Below the pieces are notes generated by a model that saw only the letters and a list, made by a program, of their open reading frames with translations, searched no databases and was not told the DNA's origin. Below are positions 10,221 to 21,329 of a DNA stretch of 64,000 nucleotides, piece after piece (within the stretch, counting starts at the first letter, position 1; each line of letters starts with the position of its first letter). A program made the translations under genes and the position numbers. This DNA comes from Globodera rostochiensis. Its lineage: Eukaryota > Nematoda > Chromadorea > Rhabditida > Heteroderidae. The stretch covers positions 2,866,693 through 2,930,692 of the forward strand of contig JAEVLN010000006.1 of the NCBI GenBank assembly GCA_018350325.1, read 5' to 3'.

Positions 10221-10890
10221 ATTCCAATCAAGGAAAATGGCAAGGTCTTTGAAGTTTTTGATTACTTGGTAATTGATATTGATGATTAGAATTAAAAGAG
10301 GACAAAGGAGAATATGATTTTAAAATTAAAGGCCGGATGATGAGGAAAGCATCGATTCCGATCATGAGATGGCACCTGTGAGAAGTACTTTTAAAATTTT
10401 TTTACTGATCTCGTTTTATAGAAAATTCGTCATCGAAAACTTGATTGAATTAAATTTTGTCAAAAGGCATTAAATTACAACGAAAAGGCAATAATCTCGA
10501 ATCTAAGCTTTTTGAATGATTTTAAGTAAATTTGATTTTGGAAAATTTTGAAAAATGTTAAATTTGGGTGACACATTTTTGGGACAGCTTTTAGGTGCCT
10601 AAAACTGAGTTTTTTAGACCAAAACTCTGGGCCCTAGTCATTAGTATCAAATTTAAAATAAATAAATTGTAAAGTTTTCCACAAATAAATGCAAAGTTAT
10701 ATTTTATTAAAAAAATAAAATTGCAATTTTTTTTTAATTTTATAATATATAATCAATTGCGGATCGATCGCAGTATATGAATGTTTTCAAGCATAAACTG
10801 GTGTAAAGATTTTTTGCCTGATTATAATATAAATTAATAATAATTGTTGCATTTCACGCGAATTTCAGCTAAAATGATTGCCCATTCTTT

Positions 10891-11115
10891 ATGAAGAATT
10901 GCATAGACACGTCCCGAAGTGTTTTCGTGGAGAATGGCATCTTCGGAAATGGCATTTTTTATGGGGAAATGTTGGGGGCCGGCGATGGGGATGCAAAATG
11001 CCAACTCAACAGGGATCCCCAAACTGCGCAGCGCGAAGCGCCCCGGGGGATAACCCTCCCAAAATGGCAATATAAAAGAACCAATAGAGACAAGAAAGAA
11101 ACATTCAATAATTAA
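10891..11115 (+). CDS. Possible short ORF or exon, unrecognised
   Basis: A 74-codon frame starts MKNCIDTSRSVFVENGIFG, is Gly- and Asn-rich at first, and ends with a basic tail (KRTNRDKKETFNN). The stretch is more GC-rich than its surroundings, as exons here are, and an acceptor-like TTTCAG lies upstream at 10862. No homologue is recognised and no other exon was found, so this is a weak call. Confidence 0.25.
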   Translation: MKNCIDTSRSVFVENGIFGNGIFYGEMLGAGDGDAKCQLNRDPQTAQREAPRGITLPKWQYKRTNRDKKETFNN

Positions 11116-11349
11116 ACATTTAAAAATTGCTATTATATTCTAAAAACTTGCTGAATCGCGATCCGGGATTAATATAATGATGATCCAGGACGCGATCCTG
11201 GCCAAAAGTTCCGATCTCTATTTAAGCTTTTGTCACACTATAGGATTGGAATACTAGAAATCCCGATCGGCACCCGGGAATAAAAAATTTTTAAATATGA
11301 AACAATTTTTTTAAATAAATGCAAAACTCTTTTAGCAATTTAAAAAAAT

Positions 11350-13096
11350 ATGCTTTTCACTATTATTATTTCTGTTTCAATTTTTATTCAAACTTTCCCA
11401 AGTTGGTGCCTGGCTGGACCAGCACTGCTTGGCAATGCCGCATCAAGCTCCGAACTCTCATTAAGCCGCGAAAGCCACAAAAATGGGTTTTTTGGCCAAC
11501 CTTTGGTGCAGAGAAGCACTGGCAATGATGCCAAATTCGGTAATTTTGAAATTTCCTGAAAATTATTATCAAAAATATTTCAAAAAATAAATAATTGACA
11601 AAAAATTATTCAATTTATAAAGAAATATTCTTAGGACACATTTCAATGCCAAAATTAACGACTTCAAAATCGCTCAAATTGTCCTCAAGCCTAAAGGCTT
11701 CATCGAAAATGCTTGTTTTTCCTCAACAGAAAAAGGCTGGTGTACATTCGGTAGTTGGGATAATCATTATTCATCAAAACGTTATTCCAAAATCACTTTT
11801 AAAATTTGCTTTATTCTACCAATTTATGTATTTATTAAATTGGCATAATTTTCTTAAAACTCAAAAACGTAAAACCCATTTCTTTACCAGGATTCCGTCC
11901 CGTTTGCGCTCTATTGGACCGAAGTGTTGGACCATTTTGATGGCAAAGTGCCGACCCAAACAATTGCCAACATTTTGTGCCGTCTGATCGATGCGTTCAA
12001 ACAAAGCAATGGCGGTACCGAGTTTGATGTGATCACAACAAAAATTGATTTTGATGGAATTTTGACGCCTGAACACTTTGTCGCCATTAAAAGTATCGTT
12101 GCATCGAAATTTAATGATGCCGAACTTTTGGGTGACGTCAATCTGGTCTTCGAAAAAATTGATGTGCCAAGAAATTTACAATTGGCTTACAAAAGTCCGG
12201 AGCAACTATTGGTAAGCTGTCCAACTCCAGAGATTTTTTGAAAAACGAAATCCTAAATTAAAAAAATGTGGGCCAAATTTTGGAAATTTTAGAGTATCCA
12301 ACCCCAATCACTTTTTTTCTAAAAATATTCCAGGTCTACTCTGCCCAGTATTTAAAGTTTGACCGGGACTCCGGTTGGAATTTAAATACTATTCTGGTCT
12401 TGATTTGATCTCAAATCGGTATTTATGAAATCCGATCCGTTTTCCGGTTTTGATCGGGGGTTTAACTTTCGGCAACTATATTTTTGGCATTTAATTTTGA
12501 AAAAACACATTGCACAGCACAAGACGAACATCTCAGCGGATGAGGACATTGTGTGGTCATTGGGCATTGTGCTGTTCACGGTGCTGTCCAATCGGCACCC
12601 GCTCGAGCAGTTGGCCGTTGAGCACCTGAATATGGCACAAGACATCGCCAAACTGACTAACGGAGCCCCGTTGAACACTGTCAGCGTCGACCTTGGCACT
12701 GTGTTGACGGAGGCCACTGAGGACTTGGAGCCAAAATGGCGTGCAATGGTTGCCAAATTGGTGGAAAGTGGCCAAGAATTTCCGATCAGCCTCAAGGCTG
12801 GTGAACATGATCAGCTCGTTCTTCTGGCCAAGGTCAGTTAATAAATTAAAGCATCCAAAAGTTCGAACTTTATAAATTTGTGTTAGACAGAATGTGTCAA
12901 GAAATAGCGCCCAAAATCCTAATTTTTTTTTGAAATTAATGCTTGATTAAATCTATGAAAGGCTTGCCAAAACAAAAATTTGTTACAGCAATGTCTACAA
13001 ATGCAAAAGGATAAACGAATTTCATTGCATCGGATGCGCAGAATTTTGAAAGAAATTGTTGAATATGAAAATTCGACTGAGGACGAGCATCATTAA
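11350..13096 (+). CDS. Secreted pseudokinase (protein-kinase fold, catalytic residues lost)
   Basis: Five exons (11350-11539, 11635-11750, 11891-12211, 12518-12832, 12989-13096) join with matching phases (1, 0, 0, 0) into 349 aa. Residues 1-21 are a signal peptide (MLFTIIISVSIFIQTFPSWC). No Gly-rich loop or VAIK lysine is visible, so the N-lobe is short. From about residue 103 the C-lobe is clear: VPFALYWTEVLDHF (hinge/alpha-D), TIANILCRLIDAF (alpha-E), then ITTKIDFDGIL in the place of IHRDLKPENIL without a gap, GDVN for DFG, SPEQL for APE, VWSLGIVLFTVLSNRHPL (subdomain IX) and CLQMQKDKRISLHRM (subdomain XI). The HRD Asp, the following Lys and Asn, and the DFG Phe-Gly are all replaced. Catalysis is thus unlikely; a secreted binding or decoy role is inference. 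AATAAA lies near 13276. Confidence 0.75.
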
Positions 13097-13680
13097 GCAT
13101 GATGATTTGGCAATTGGGAGAATATCTGTGCTAAATTATAAATAGAAAATTAATTATCTAATGCAATTTAGTGAAAAATTTTGCAATTTAATTTCGCTAG
13201 TTTATTAGTTGTTAACCGTTTTTAGCGTATTGCATACATAGTTATCATAATTAATTGTTGTTCAATTTTGGCCAATAAAAATTTTTTGTTATTCATTAAA
13301 AAAAAACGATTGGGACGAGGGGGGGGGGTTGACCAAAACCAGTTTTTGATCAAAATTTGGGCCCCATTTGCTGACGGGAGGAGGTGGGCCGAACTTTTCA
13401 TTATCTTCCGATTGCAATCTGCATTTTAAACTGGCGCTTCCATACATTAAATTCCAGTCGAGCGCCACAAGGCAAAATGCGCGTTGTTTATTTATTGTAT
13501 GCTTTCCATAAAAATTGGTATTGAATTTGCATTACTTGTATAAAATGATCAGAATTTGATGCGATTTCTGTAAATTTGTTGGAATTTTTGTTAAAATTAA
13601 TTAAAATTCAGAATTAAATAAATGGCATTCATTTTTCTTATTCGAATCTTAATATTATTAAAATAAATTTAGTTTTTTAA
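13097..13680. other. Intergenic, AT-rich with a G tract
   Basis: Contains the 3' flank of the pseudokinase gene, a G9 tract near 13320 and a short GC-richer segment near 13360-13500. No gene is supported. Confidence 0.4.
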
Positions 13681-13934
13681 TTAATTCATTTGGCACTATG
13701 CTTTTGTGCCTCGTCGCTGTCTCACATACTTTTTTCCTGTTCACTTTTTTTTATTCAAATGTTAATATTATTAAATTAAAATAAATTTAGTTTTTAATTC
13801 ATTCTTTCGGCACTATGCTTTAAAGTTAATATTTTATTTTATTAAAATAAATTTAGTTTTTTAATTTATGCTTTAAAGTTAATATTTTATTTTATTAAAA
13901 TAAATTTAGTTTTTTAATCCATTCATTTGGCGCT
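13681..13934. repeat. Tandem duplication of the P450 5' end
   Basis: The sequence around the P450 start (TTGGCACTATGCTTTTGTGC and the following GTCGCTGTCTCAC) occurs first at about 13690 and again at the true start at 13935. Two shorter partial copies containing ATGCTTTAAAGTTAATATTT and AAATAAATTTAGTTTTT lie between them. The first copy runs quickly into a stop. Confidence 0.8.
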
Positions 13935-16401
13935 ATGCTTTTGTGCCTCGTCGCTGTCTCACTGTTCATTTTCGCTGTTTGCCGACTGTACGGCATTTTG
14001 AGCACGCACATGCGCCTCAAACGCACCTCCGACGGCATTTATAATATTGCGGACACAATTCCGTTCATCGGCCAAGCACACGTTTTCCCCAAAAATTCGT
14101 TTAGTCAGTGAACGAATAATTTTCGAGTTGCAAAACTTATGGGATTTATTGGAAAAAATGAGATTTTACCGGAATTTCAGACCATCAAGTAATATATTAA
14201 ATTTAAAAATAGTGCAATCTGATCCCGATCAGTGCAAGTTTCGTAAAAAAAAATCACCCAAAAGACCGATTTTTGACAAAATTTTAATCTTTCTAAACGA
14301 AGACTGATGAATTTTTTAAAATTCAATAGAGATTTCCACTCTTCACTCTTCGTTTATCCATATTTTGTGCCATAAAAAATGATTATTCCGTCTTTTTTAG
14401 CATTCTCCAGCTTTCTTGTGGAACACGCAAATGGTAATTATTATTTAAATTTAATTATAATAAATTTAAATCTTTAAGTATTACTGAAAAATTAATTAAA
14501 AATTTCAGAAGCCATCAGAAAGGGCCATCATTTGATGCGATGGTGAGTTGAAAAGAAAATACCTACCGTATTTCCTCTATTAGTAAAACCCCTCCTCAAT
14601 TAACCCGGTTTGGGTAGGTGTCCTCTGATTCTAAGCAACAATTCAAAAAAAAATCCAATGAGAAATTTTTGATAGAACTTTTTTGAACCGATATAAATCA
14701 CTTTGTTTTTTTGTAGTAAATTCGTCGAAATATTTTCAGGTGGTTCGCAAACAAATTTTTCATTTTCATGATGGATGGAGAGACGGCAAAGGTTGGGATG
14801 GGCTTCAATAATGAATTTCGATAAAAGTTGATGGGTACTTAACAAATAAAGTGTTGTTCAATTTAAAAATGCCGAAAATTTGAAAATTATGAAATTTAAT
14901 TATTTTTGATCATTAGATTATTTTGGAAAGCACGGTTGAACTAAAAAAGGGGCCCGATTACAAATTCTTCCATCAATGGCTCGGCAACGGAGTTTTGGTT
15001 AGCGATGGTGACCATTGGCTCCGTCAGGCGAGTTTCATATGTTACGGGAAATTTTGGAATTTACCGATTTCCAAAAGTTACTGTAAAACATATATGGAAT
15101 ACCAGCATAGCAATTCACTGAGCTTATTTGAATTTAGCGCCGAATGTTGTTGCCAATTTTTCACTTTTCCATGCTGGAGCAGTACACGCCCACCTTCAAC
15201 AAGTACGGACGATTGCTGGCACAGAATTTGGCTGAACTGCAGGGAAAGCGTGAACTTGTTGACGTCTCCCCGTTGTGTAATTTTTATATTTTTTAATTTT
15301 TAAAATTGTTATTTATTAAGTAGTCAAATGCGCATTGTATAACGTGACAGGTCCGGTGGTTCAAGTTTAAATTTTTTGCCACATTGGCATTTTTGGTCAA
15401 ATGGCCAACACAAAATGCCGAATTGAATGCCAAAGTTTAACTGTGCTTTTAAGAGTCGGTTATGGGCGTGCAGATGGATTTGGAGCAAAAAATGTGCCGA
15501 AAATATATGGAAGCCATCAAGAACTTTGTCATTTATCAGCACATTTATGCGCTGTGCCCGCTGTACATTCTGTTCCCCGTCACGTGGTATCTGTTTGGCC
15601 ATGGCTTCGCAACTCGACGATGTGTGAGGGCGCTAAAGGCGTTCAGCGCCAAGGCAATGGCTCTTACAAATTTGAATCAAAAAATTGTTAAAATTTCCTA
15701 AAATAAAATAAATACTGAGAATATTTGAGTTTTATGTTTTATTTTATGATTTTTAAATTTCGTCAACAGGTGGTCGAAGATCGGATTCGCATTAACACGG
15801 CTAATGGGGGAATAAAGAAGGATGGGCTAATGCATGCCGAAGGGTCGCTGTACAAGGGCAAAATAATGGCATTCCTGGACTTTTTGTTGGCATTAAAAGG
15901 TAAATGAATTTTTCGGAGAATTACATTTTTTGAAGACAGATCATTTTGTCACTGTTCGTTTCGTCACTGACAAATGAGTTTCAAAACTTGACAAAAGAGT
16001 CCATTAAAGGATTTTCGGGATGTAATTTTGCGCTCTTTGAAGATTTTTTTTAAGGGCGAAAATTGATTTTTCAATTACCTTAATTGTTCAATGTACGTGG
16101 GTTTGAAATTGGTCTAAAAAAGGGTCATATTTTTTACCTCTGGACTCTTTTAATAAAAATAAAAAAATTTGAAAGGCGAGGACAAATTGAGCATAAAGCA
16201 GGTCCGAGAACAGGTGGACGCCTTCATGTTCGGGGGTATGTTGTTTAAGACTGCATTTTGTTATTCAGGAATAAAGGATAAAATGATTAATTTTCTGGAT
16301 TTCCAGTCTTGAAATGCAAGATACAAGTCTTACAAATTAGCAAATAATGAATTTACTTTCAATGTCCAGGACATGACACTATTGCAAATGTTCTTATGTG
16401 G
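13935..16401 (+). CDS. CYP4-like cytochrome P450, truncated at an assembly gap
   Basis: Exons 13935-14103, 14401-14433, 14509-14542, 14740-14791, 14917-15027, 15138-15276, 15324-15350, 15454-15653, 15770-15899, 16176-16235 and 16370-16401 fit in phase and encode 329 aa before the gap. An N-terminal membrane anchor (LLCLVAVSLFIFAVCRL) is followed by IPFIGQAH. CYP4 landmarks follow: WLGNGVLVSDGDHWLRQ, RRMLLPIFHFSMLEQY, ESVMGVQM, FLDFLLALKG and the I-helix FGGHDTIANVLMW. These are microsomal monooxygenases; the CYP4 clan often oxidises fatty acids or xenobiotics. Introns after exons 5 and 8 start GC (CAG|GCGAGT, AAG|GCAATG). A 27-nt micro-exon supplies the residues before ESVMG. ExxR, PERF and the heme-binding Cys are absent because the sequence stops at N bases. 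Whether the allele is whole in the genome is unknown. Confidence 0.85.
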
Positions 16402-16411
16402 NNNNNNNNNN
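16402..16411. other. Assembly gap (10 N)
   Basis: Ten N bases interrupt the P450 I-helix exon. The sequence after them is repeat DNA belonging to the left arm of palindrome 1, not the rest of the P450. Confidence 1.
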
Positions 16412-17840
16412 TTAATAAAAAAATTTTGAATTAGGCAAATAACGAAGATCGTGGGCTTTTTGCATCTTTAAGCCAAATTAATATAAAAACATTTTGAATT
16501 AGTTCAAATTGTTGGAATGCGAGTCCCGGATTCAAAATTGATCAAATGGAGGTATTTGGATGCCTGGGACCCCAAAAACCGCAGAAACATGTTTTTGCGC
16601 GACTTTTATTTTACAAAAAATGGGTTTGGGACAAGAGTTTTTACAAAAATTAAATTGAAATTTTTGTCGTTTTGGCAGAGGAAAATGAAAGCTCTATTAT
16701 TTGCTCACTAATTTTTTTTTTTAATTTTTGGTAAATAAAAAACAAACCGAAGTAACCGCCTACCGGTAGGACCGCTTTATTTTATGTATGGACATTATTT
16801 ATTGGCCAATTCACTGTCATATATATTTCCAAATTTCGGATAAAATTCTTTTTAGTGCCTATTAATATATAAATGCCTTTTTTTAGAATTTTTTTAAAAA
16901 CCAGCTCGAAAATCACTTGTACAAATTATGAATTTAGGCATCCATTTTCATTTTGTCCTGGCATTGAATTAAATCTACGACCTTCTTATTTAATTTTTAT
17001 ATTTTCTTAAAAATTTCTTAAAAATGTAGTGCATCTTAAGACTAAATTTTTAAAATTTTCTTGCCGCCATACAGATACTGATAAATCTGAAAATCAACAG
17101 AGCACATCCCTGTTGCCCATGTAGGAAGGAGGTGGTCGGTGACCATTGAATTCAATCTACGACCTTCTTACCTATTTAATTTTTAATAGTAAAATAAGCT
17201 AAATAATTTATTATGAAATGTATTACAATAATAATCAATCACTTACTCGTTTGTCCGCTCCATCCGCCAACGCTTCGTTTTCCAGAATACCAACAATTAA
17301 ATTTGCAAAATAAATGAATTATCATTAAATGATGACAATGCCTTTCCATCTTTTCCTGGGGAACCTTTTTCACTATTTCCTCATGTTGGAAGTATTTTTG
17401 TTAATAGGGGCTAAATCATGCCAAAGCCAAAATTTTCTCAAAAAATTTTAACCTACATTTAGCTACTCTAACCAATAGGCATTATGCTTAATTTGATTTA
17501 CATCGATTTTTGATTTTTATTGAGATACATATATTGACATTAATCTGGTTTATTATTCTTTTTTGATATTAGAGAGGTAAATCCCCATTTTCTGAAATCA
17601 CATGGGGCAGTGTCCATTTTGTTTTCTTTTACATTATTTCATTCTTCTCCAACCAATGGGCATCAGTCTTCATCCCTCTGTTCTTTTTTCCCATCGGTCG
17701 TTAAGCAGGACGGAATAAACTCTATCGTCCAAGTTGGATCGGAGAAGTGGGGAGTCCATCACCAATGCCCAGGGCCCGGGCATCCTCCTCATCTTTCTCC
17801 TTCTCCCAATTCCATCCGGGGAGTCATGGTAAACAAATAA
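16412..17840 (+). repeat. Internally deleted copy of the array unit
   Basis: Compared with unit R1 the order of segments is the same, but the segment with the ATGCGCATCATTTTT signal-peptide exon and the whole small secreted gene are missing. The deletion joins ...CCAATGGGCAT directly to CAGTCTTCATCCCTC near 17661. The ~290 bp and ~400 bp segments of L units are also absent. No gene is left here. Confidence 0.75.
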
Positions 17841-18285
17841 ATATTTTTAATGAATAGATACATTTTAATTCAATTTTAGAATTCATTCCGAATCAACATT
17901 TTCATTATAAATTTTATGAGGAATTGAAGGCACGGTACGGTTATTGCCGCGATAATTTATTTTACCGGATAGCGTTACCGATTACCGAAAAAAAACCATT
18001 TCTGTTTACCGCGGTAATTTCGTAGGTATTTCGGTAAAAATGTAAATTTTTGGCGAATGATACTTATTGAATTGTTTCCCCAACATTTGTTGATTAAATC
18101 TACCCGATCGATGCTTCCTATGTGTTTTTAGATTGAAGATGAGTTTAATTTGGAATCTTGATCTTTACAAAAAATTGTTTAGAGCACCGGGGGCTCTATT
18201 TTTCACCTCCTCCCCTCCCCCACCCCCAAAAGTGGGGCTCAACCCCGGACAGAGCACATCCCTGTTGCTCATGTAGGAGGTGGTC
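17841..18285. other. Non-coding arm DNA with TTACCG-rich fold-back segment
   Basis: About 17930-18050 is rich in TTACCG and CGGTAA motifs in both orientations, beginning GGCACGGTACGGTTATTGCC. The mirrored copy is near 32300-32420, and another copy near 57700 is broken by an insertion. No gene is supported. Confidence 0.5.
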
Positions 18286-18632
18286 GGGCAAAGACAAAAA
18301 ATCTCCGGGTAAATGGCATTCAATCTTTTGCTGTCACAGTTGCGTGATTTATTTGAATATGTTAAGCGACGCCAAAAGCCATCAAAGCAGCGGAGCCCAA
18401 GCCGGAGTCATCGGTGCCCGGACCATCCAGTGCTCCAGTTGTAGCTGAACGGGACGTAGGAGAAGCATCGGGCAATGACTTTGACACCGTCGATGATTTT
18501 GGAGCTGAGGACAAATGAATTCGACGAAGACAACGATTTGGCGTAGGAGGTGGAACCGCTTAACGATGACGCATTCGATGACTTCAGCGGCATGGGGTTG
18601 GATAAGGACAAGCCAAAATCAGTAGTTACCAC
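18286..18632 (+). pseudogene. Decayed 3' end of a Lys-rich secreted-protein gene
   Basis: Two exon-like pieces match the gene at 59857-60562. The first is GKDKKSPG (to 18308, with the same GGTAAATGG donor context). The second starts at 18367 (TPKAIKAAEPKPESS), runs through APVVAERDVGEASGNDFD and then continues, unlike the other copy, into TVDDFGAEDK and TGA at 18518. An acidic stretch (EFDEDNDLA, then EVEPLNDDAFDDFSGMG) follows in a shifted frame with a stop, as expected after a frameshift. No signal-peptide exon is attached. It is probably a relic; the homologue at 60 kb lacks this acidic end. Confidence 0.65.
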
Positions 18633-18639
18633 CTGAAAA

Positions 18640-18836
18640 ATCCGCCGGATTACGGTAGCCGGCCCATACCTATGGAGGGGTGGGGCGCCAAGTGAGCGCC
18701 AGCCAGCCAGGTGAGCGCCGGCCATCTGAGGCCTGCCAAGTGAGTCCCAGAGCCTAAACCTATTGGCAGGGTTGCTGCGCGACTTTTTTAAAATTTTGAA
18801 ATTTCGAAATCTTAAGACGTTTGGCCATCTTGCGCA
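18640..18836. other. GC-rich arm segment, nothing recognised
   Basis: A GC-rich stretch with repeated GTGAGCGCC and GCCAGCCAG motifs, mirrored near 31500-31690. No gene or element recognised. Confidence 0.4.
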
Positions 18837-19730
18837 CTGCGCGACTTTATGCAATTTCTGCTGCGCGACTTTATTTAATATTTATATTTATTTATTTTAA
18901 TTTTATTTATTTTTTCACTGCGCGAGTTACTCGCGCACCTGCGCGACTTTTTTCGAAATTTAAATCCTTAATTTCACTTGCGAAGGCTGCGCGACTTTTT
19001 TTGACTCTGCCAAAATATTTTTAATCCGAAAAATTCCTCCGCTGCTGTGGGGATCCGAACCCCCCGCTGCCACTGCGAGAGTGACGAGAGCACTAACCAC
19101 TTGGCCACTGGTGTATTGGGAGCAATGGCCACTATTGCCCTTATATGGTGGAGAATGACGGCAGCCAAAGGGAATAAACAAATTGTCTCCACTGCAGTAG
19201 TGAGTGGGGGGGTCTGCAGCCAAGAGCCAAGTTCAAACCCCTGCGCGGGTAAGGGGCGCTGCAGGCAGCTGCTTGCTGCGCGAGTTTATTTAATATTTAA
19301 TATTTTGATTATTTTAATTTTTATTTATTTTTTTTCACTGCGCAAGGTACTCGCGCACCCTGCGCGACTTTTTTCGAAATTTAAATCTTTAAATTTCACT
19401 TGCGAAGCTGCGCGACTTTTTTGACTCTGCCAAAATATTTTTAATCCGAAAAATTCATCCGCTGCTGAGGGGATCCGAACCCCCGCTGCAGCTGCGAGAG
19501 AGAGAGGAGAGCACTAACCACTTGGCCACTGGTGTATTGGTAGCAATGGCCACTATTGCCCTTATATGGGGGAGAATGACGTCAGCCAAAGGAAATAAAC
19601 AAATTGTCTCCACTGCAGTAGTGAGTGAGGGGATCTGCAGCCAGCAGCCAAGTTCAATCTCCTGCGCGAGCAAGGGGCTCTGCAGGCAACAGCCAAGTTC
19701 AAAGCCCTGCGCGAGCAAATATTATTTTTA
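18837..19730 (-). mobile_element. Two tandem ~420 bp SINE-like units with tRNA-related promoter
   Basis: Two units share GCTGCGCGA(C/G)TTTATTTAA, a TTTTTTCACTGCGC block and ACTCTGCCAAAATATTTTTA. Each contains, on the minus strand, a tRNA(Ser/Leu)-like head with an A box (AGTGGCCAAGTGGTTAGTGC) and a B box (GGTTCGGATCCCC), at about 19039-19115 and 19459-19537. No anticodon stem-loop can be formed between them, so these are not functional tRNA genes. Confidence 0.6.
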
Positions 19731-20560
19731 AAATTAAATTAAAATTATTTATTATAAAATTCAAAATTATTTACAAAATATAAAAAAATATTTATAAATC
19801 GAAAAAATTTTCTTAATAAATCATTAAAGAAAAATCGTAAAGTAAAATTAAAAATCGAAATATAAAATAATTAAATATTTAAAATATTTTATAAATTCAT
19901 AAAATTTAAAATTATTTTGTAAATAAAAAATATATTTTCGATCGTTAAATCGTAAAGTAAAAATAAAAAATTTTAAATATATAATAAATTTTTCGATTGA
20001 AATTTGAGCCCTTAGGGTATTCGCCCTGTTTATTCTTTATCCAATATTTTCTCAATAAACTTCAGCAGTGGCCAAAAAACGTAAAGTAAAATAAAAATTT
20101 CGAGAAATATCAATTATATTATAATAAAAGCAAGTTCAAAATTTTAAAGGGGTGTTGATTTAAATAATTAAAAGTTCAAAATATAAAACAAAATTAAATT
20201 AAAAATTCTATATTCAAACAAAACAAAAAAAGAAAAATTTAATTAAAAATAAATCAACGGCCTCTACCAAATATTAAACTGGCCGTTACGTTGAGAATTT
20301 TTTTAAAATCCAACTTTAATACACAACAGGCAGTTGGCTAAGATACCCAAATAAAGCAAACGTACAGGAAATCTGTACCAATCAGCGGCCCCTTAACCAT
20401 ATTGCAGCCGATCAGCTATTATTCGAGTGACAGGCACAACCGCTTTCAATCAAAAAGCGTTAGGGTAAATCCAGCAGCAAGCAGACTTACTGTCAAGCAA
20501 AGCAATTGAGCGGCAACGCAAGCCCAAAAATAGCCCGAATCTGGCAGCTAAATTTAGCCC
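19731..20560. other. AT-rich arm DNA
   Basis: From 19731 to about 20280 the sequence is almost only A/T runs (AAAATT, AAATAT). Then a moderately complex segment follows with no supported frame. Mirrored in the right arm with many small differences in the AT-rich part. Confidence 0.4.
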
Positions 20561-20754
20561 GTAGGGCACAGCCGTTAAAAGCAAAAACCCAGGCATCTTT
20601 TGGCATAGGGCCAATTTAGCCGGTAAGTAACTGGCCAGTGCAAGAGACGGCCCTTATACGCGTTCAGTCTGCAGGACAAATCGGACGTGCAGCCAGGGCG
20701 GTTTAACACGTTTGCCAAACCTCTTCCAGGCCTTACACTAAAATTCGCCAAATA

Positions 20755-21110
20755 ACCTGCCAGCAAGCGCTTCAAACTGAATTCGGTTTAGATCTGGCAG
20801 CCAACAAAACGGCGAGAAAACAACGGGGCCAAATTCGTTAGCTCCTCAAATTTGCCTTAAGAAGTGTAAATTCAACTAATATCCTGCCAGCAAACGCTTT
20901 AAACTGATTTCGGTTTAGATCTGGCAACCAACAAAAACTGCGAGAAAACAACGGAGTCAAATTCGTTAGTACCTAAAATTTGACTTAAGAAGTGTAAATT
21001 CAACTAATATCCTGCCATCAAACGCTTTAAACTGATTTCGGTTTAGACCTGGCAACCAACAAAACTGCGAGAGGACAACGGGGTCTAATTCGTTAGCACC
21101 CCAAATTTAG
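20755..21110. repeat. Three-copy tandem repeat, ~127 bp
   Basis: Copies start CCTGCCAGCAAGCGCTTCAA, CCTGCCAGCAAACGCTTTAA and CCTGCCATCAAACGCTTTAA, each followed by GGTTTAGA(T/C)CTGGCA and an AACAACGG block. Mirrored at about 29215-29570. Confidence 0.85.
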
Positions 21111-21329
21111 GGCGTGCAACACCGCCTGCTGTCTTGATGTACGCTGGCAGAGCATCGTTACGCAAATCATACAAGCATTGTCGTTGGACTAATTTTATAG
21201 AATTAAAACTAAAAAAATAACAAAATTTAAAAATATAAAAAAAAATATTTGAAATCTTTAAATTTTTAAAGATTTTTGACAAAAATTTTCATATTTTTTT
21301 GGGGGCGTATAGAAGAAAATTATCTTTCT

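Noticed and set aside
11636..11830. Alternative frame of pseudokinase exon 2 (NAKINDFKIAQIVLKPKGF)
   Set aside because: It looks protein-like, but its phase fits neither the donor of exon 1 nor the acceptor of exon 3; the chosen frame fits both.
19039..19115. Candidate tRNA-Ser gene
   Set aside because: A and B boxes are good but there is no anticodon arm or variable loop structure; repeated within a larger unit, so SINE-like.
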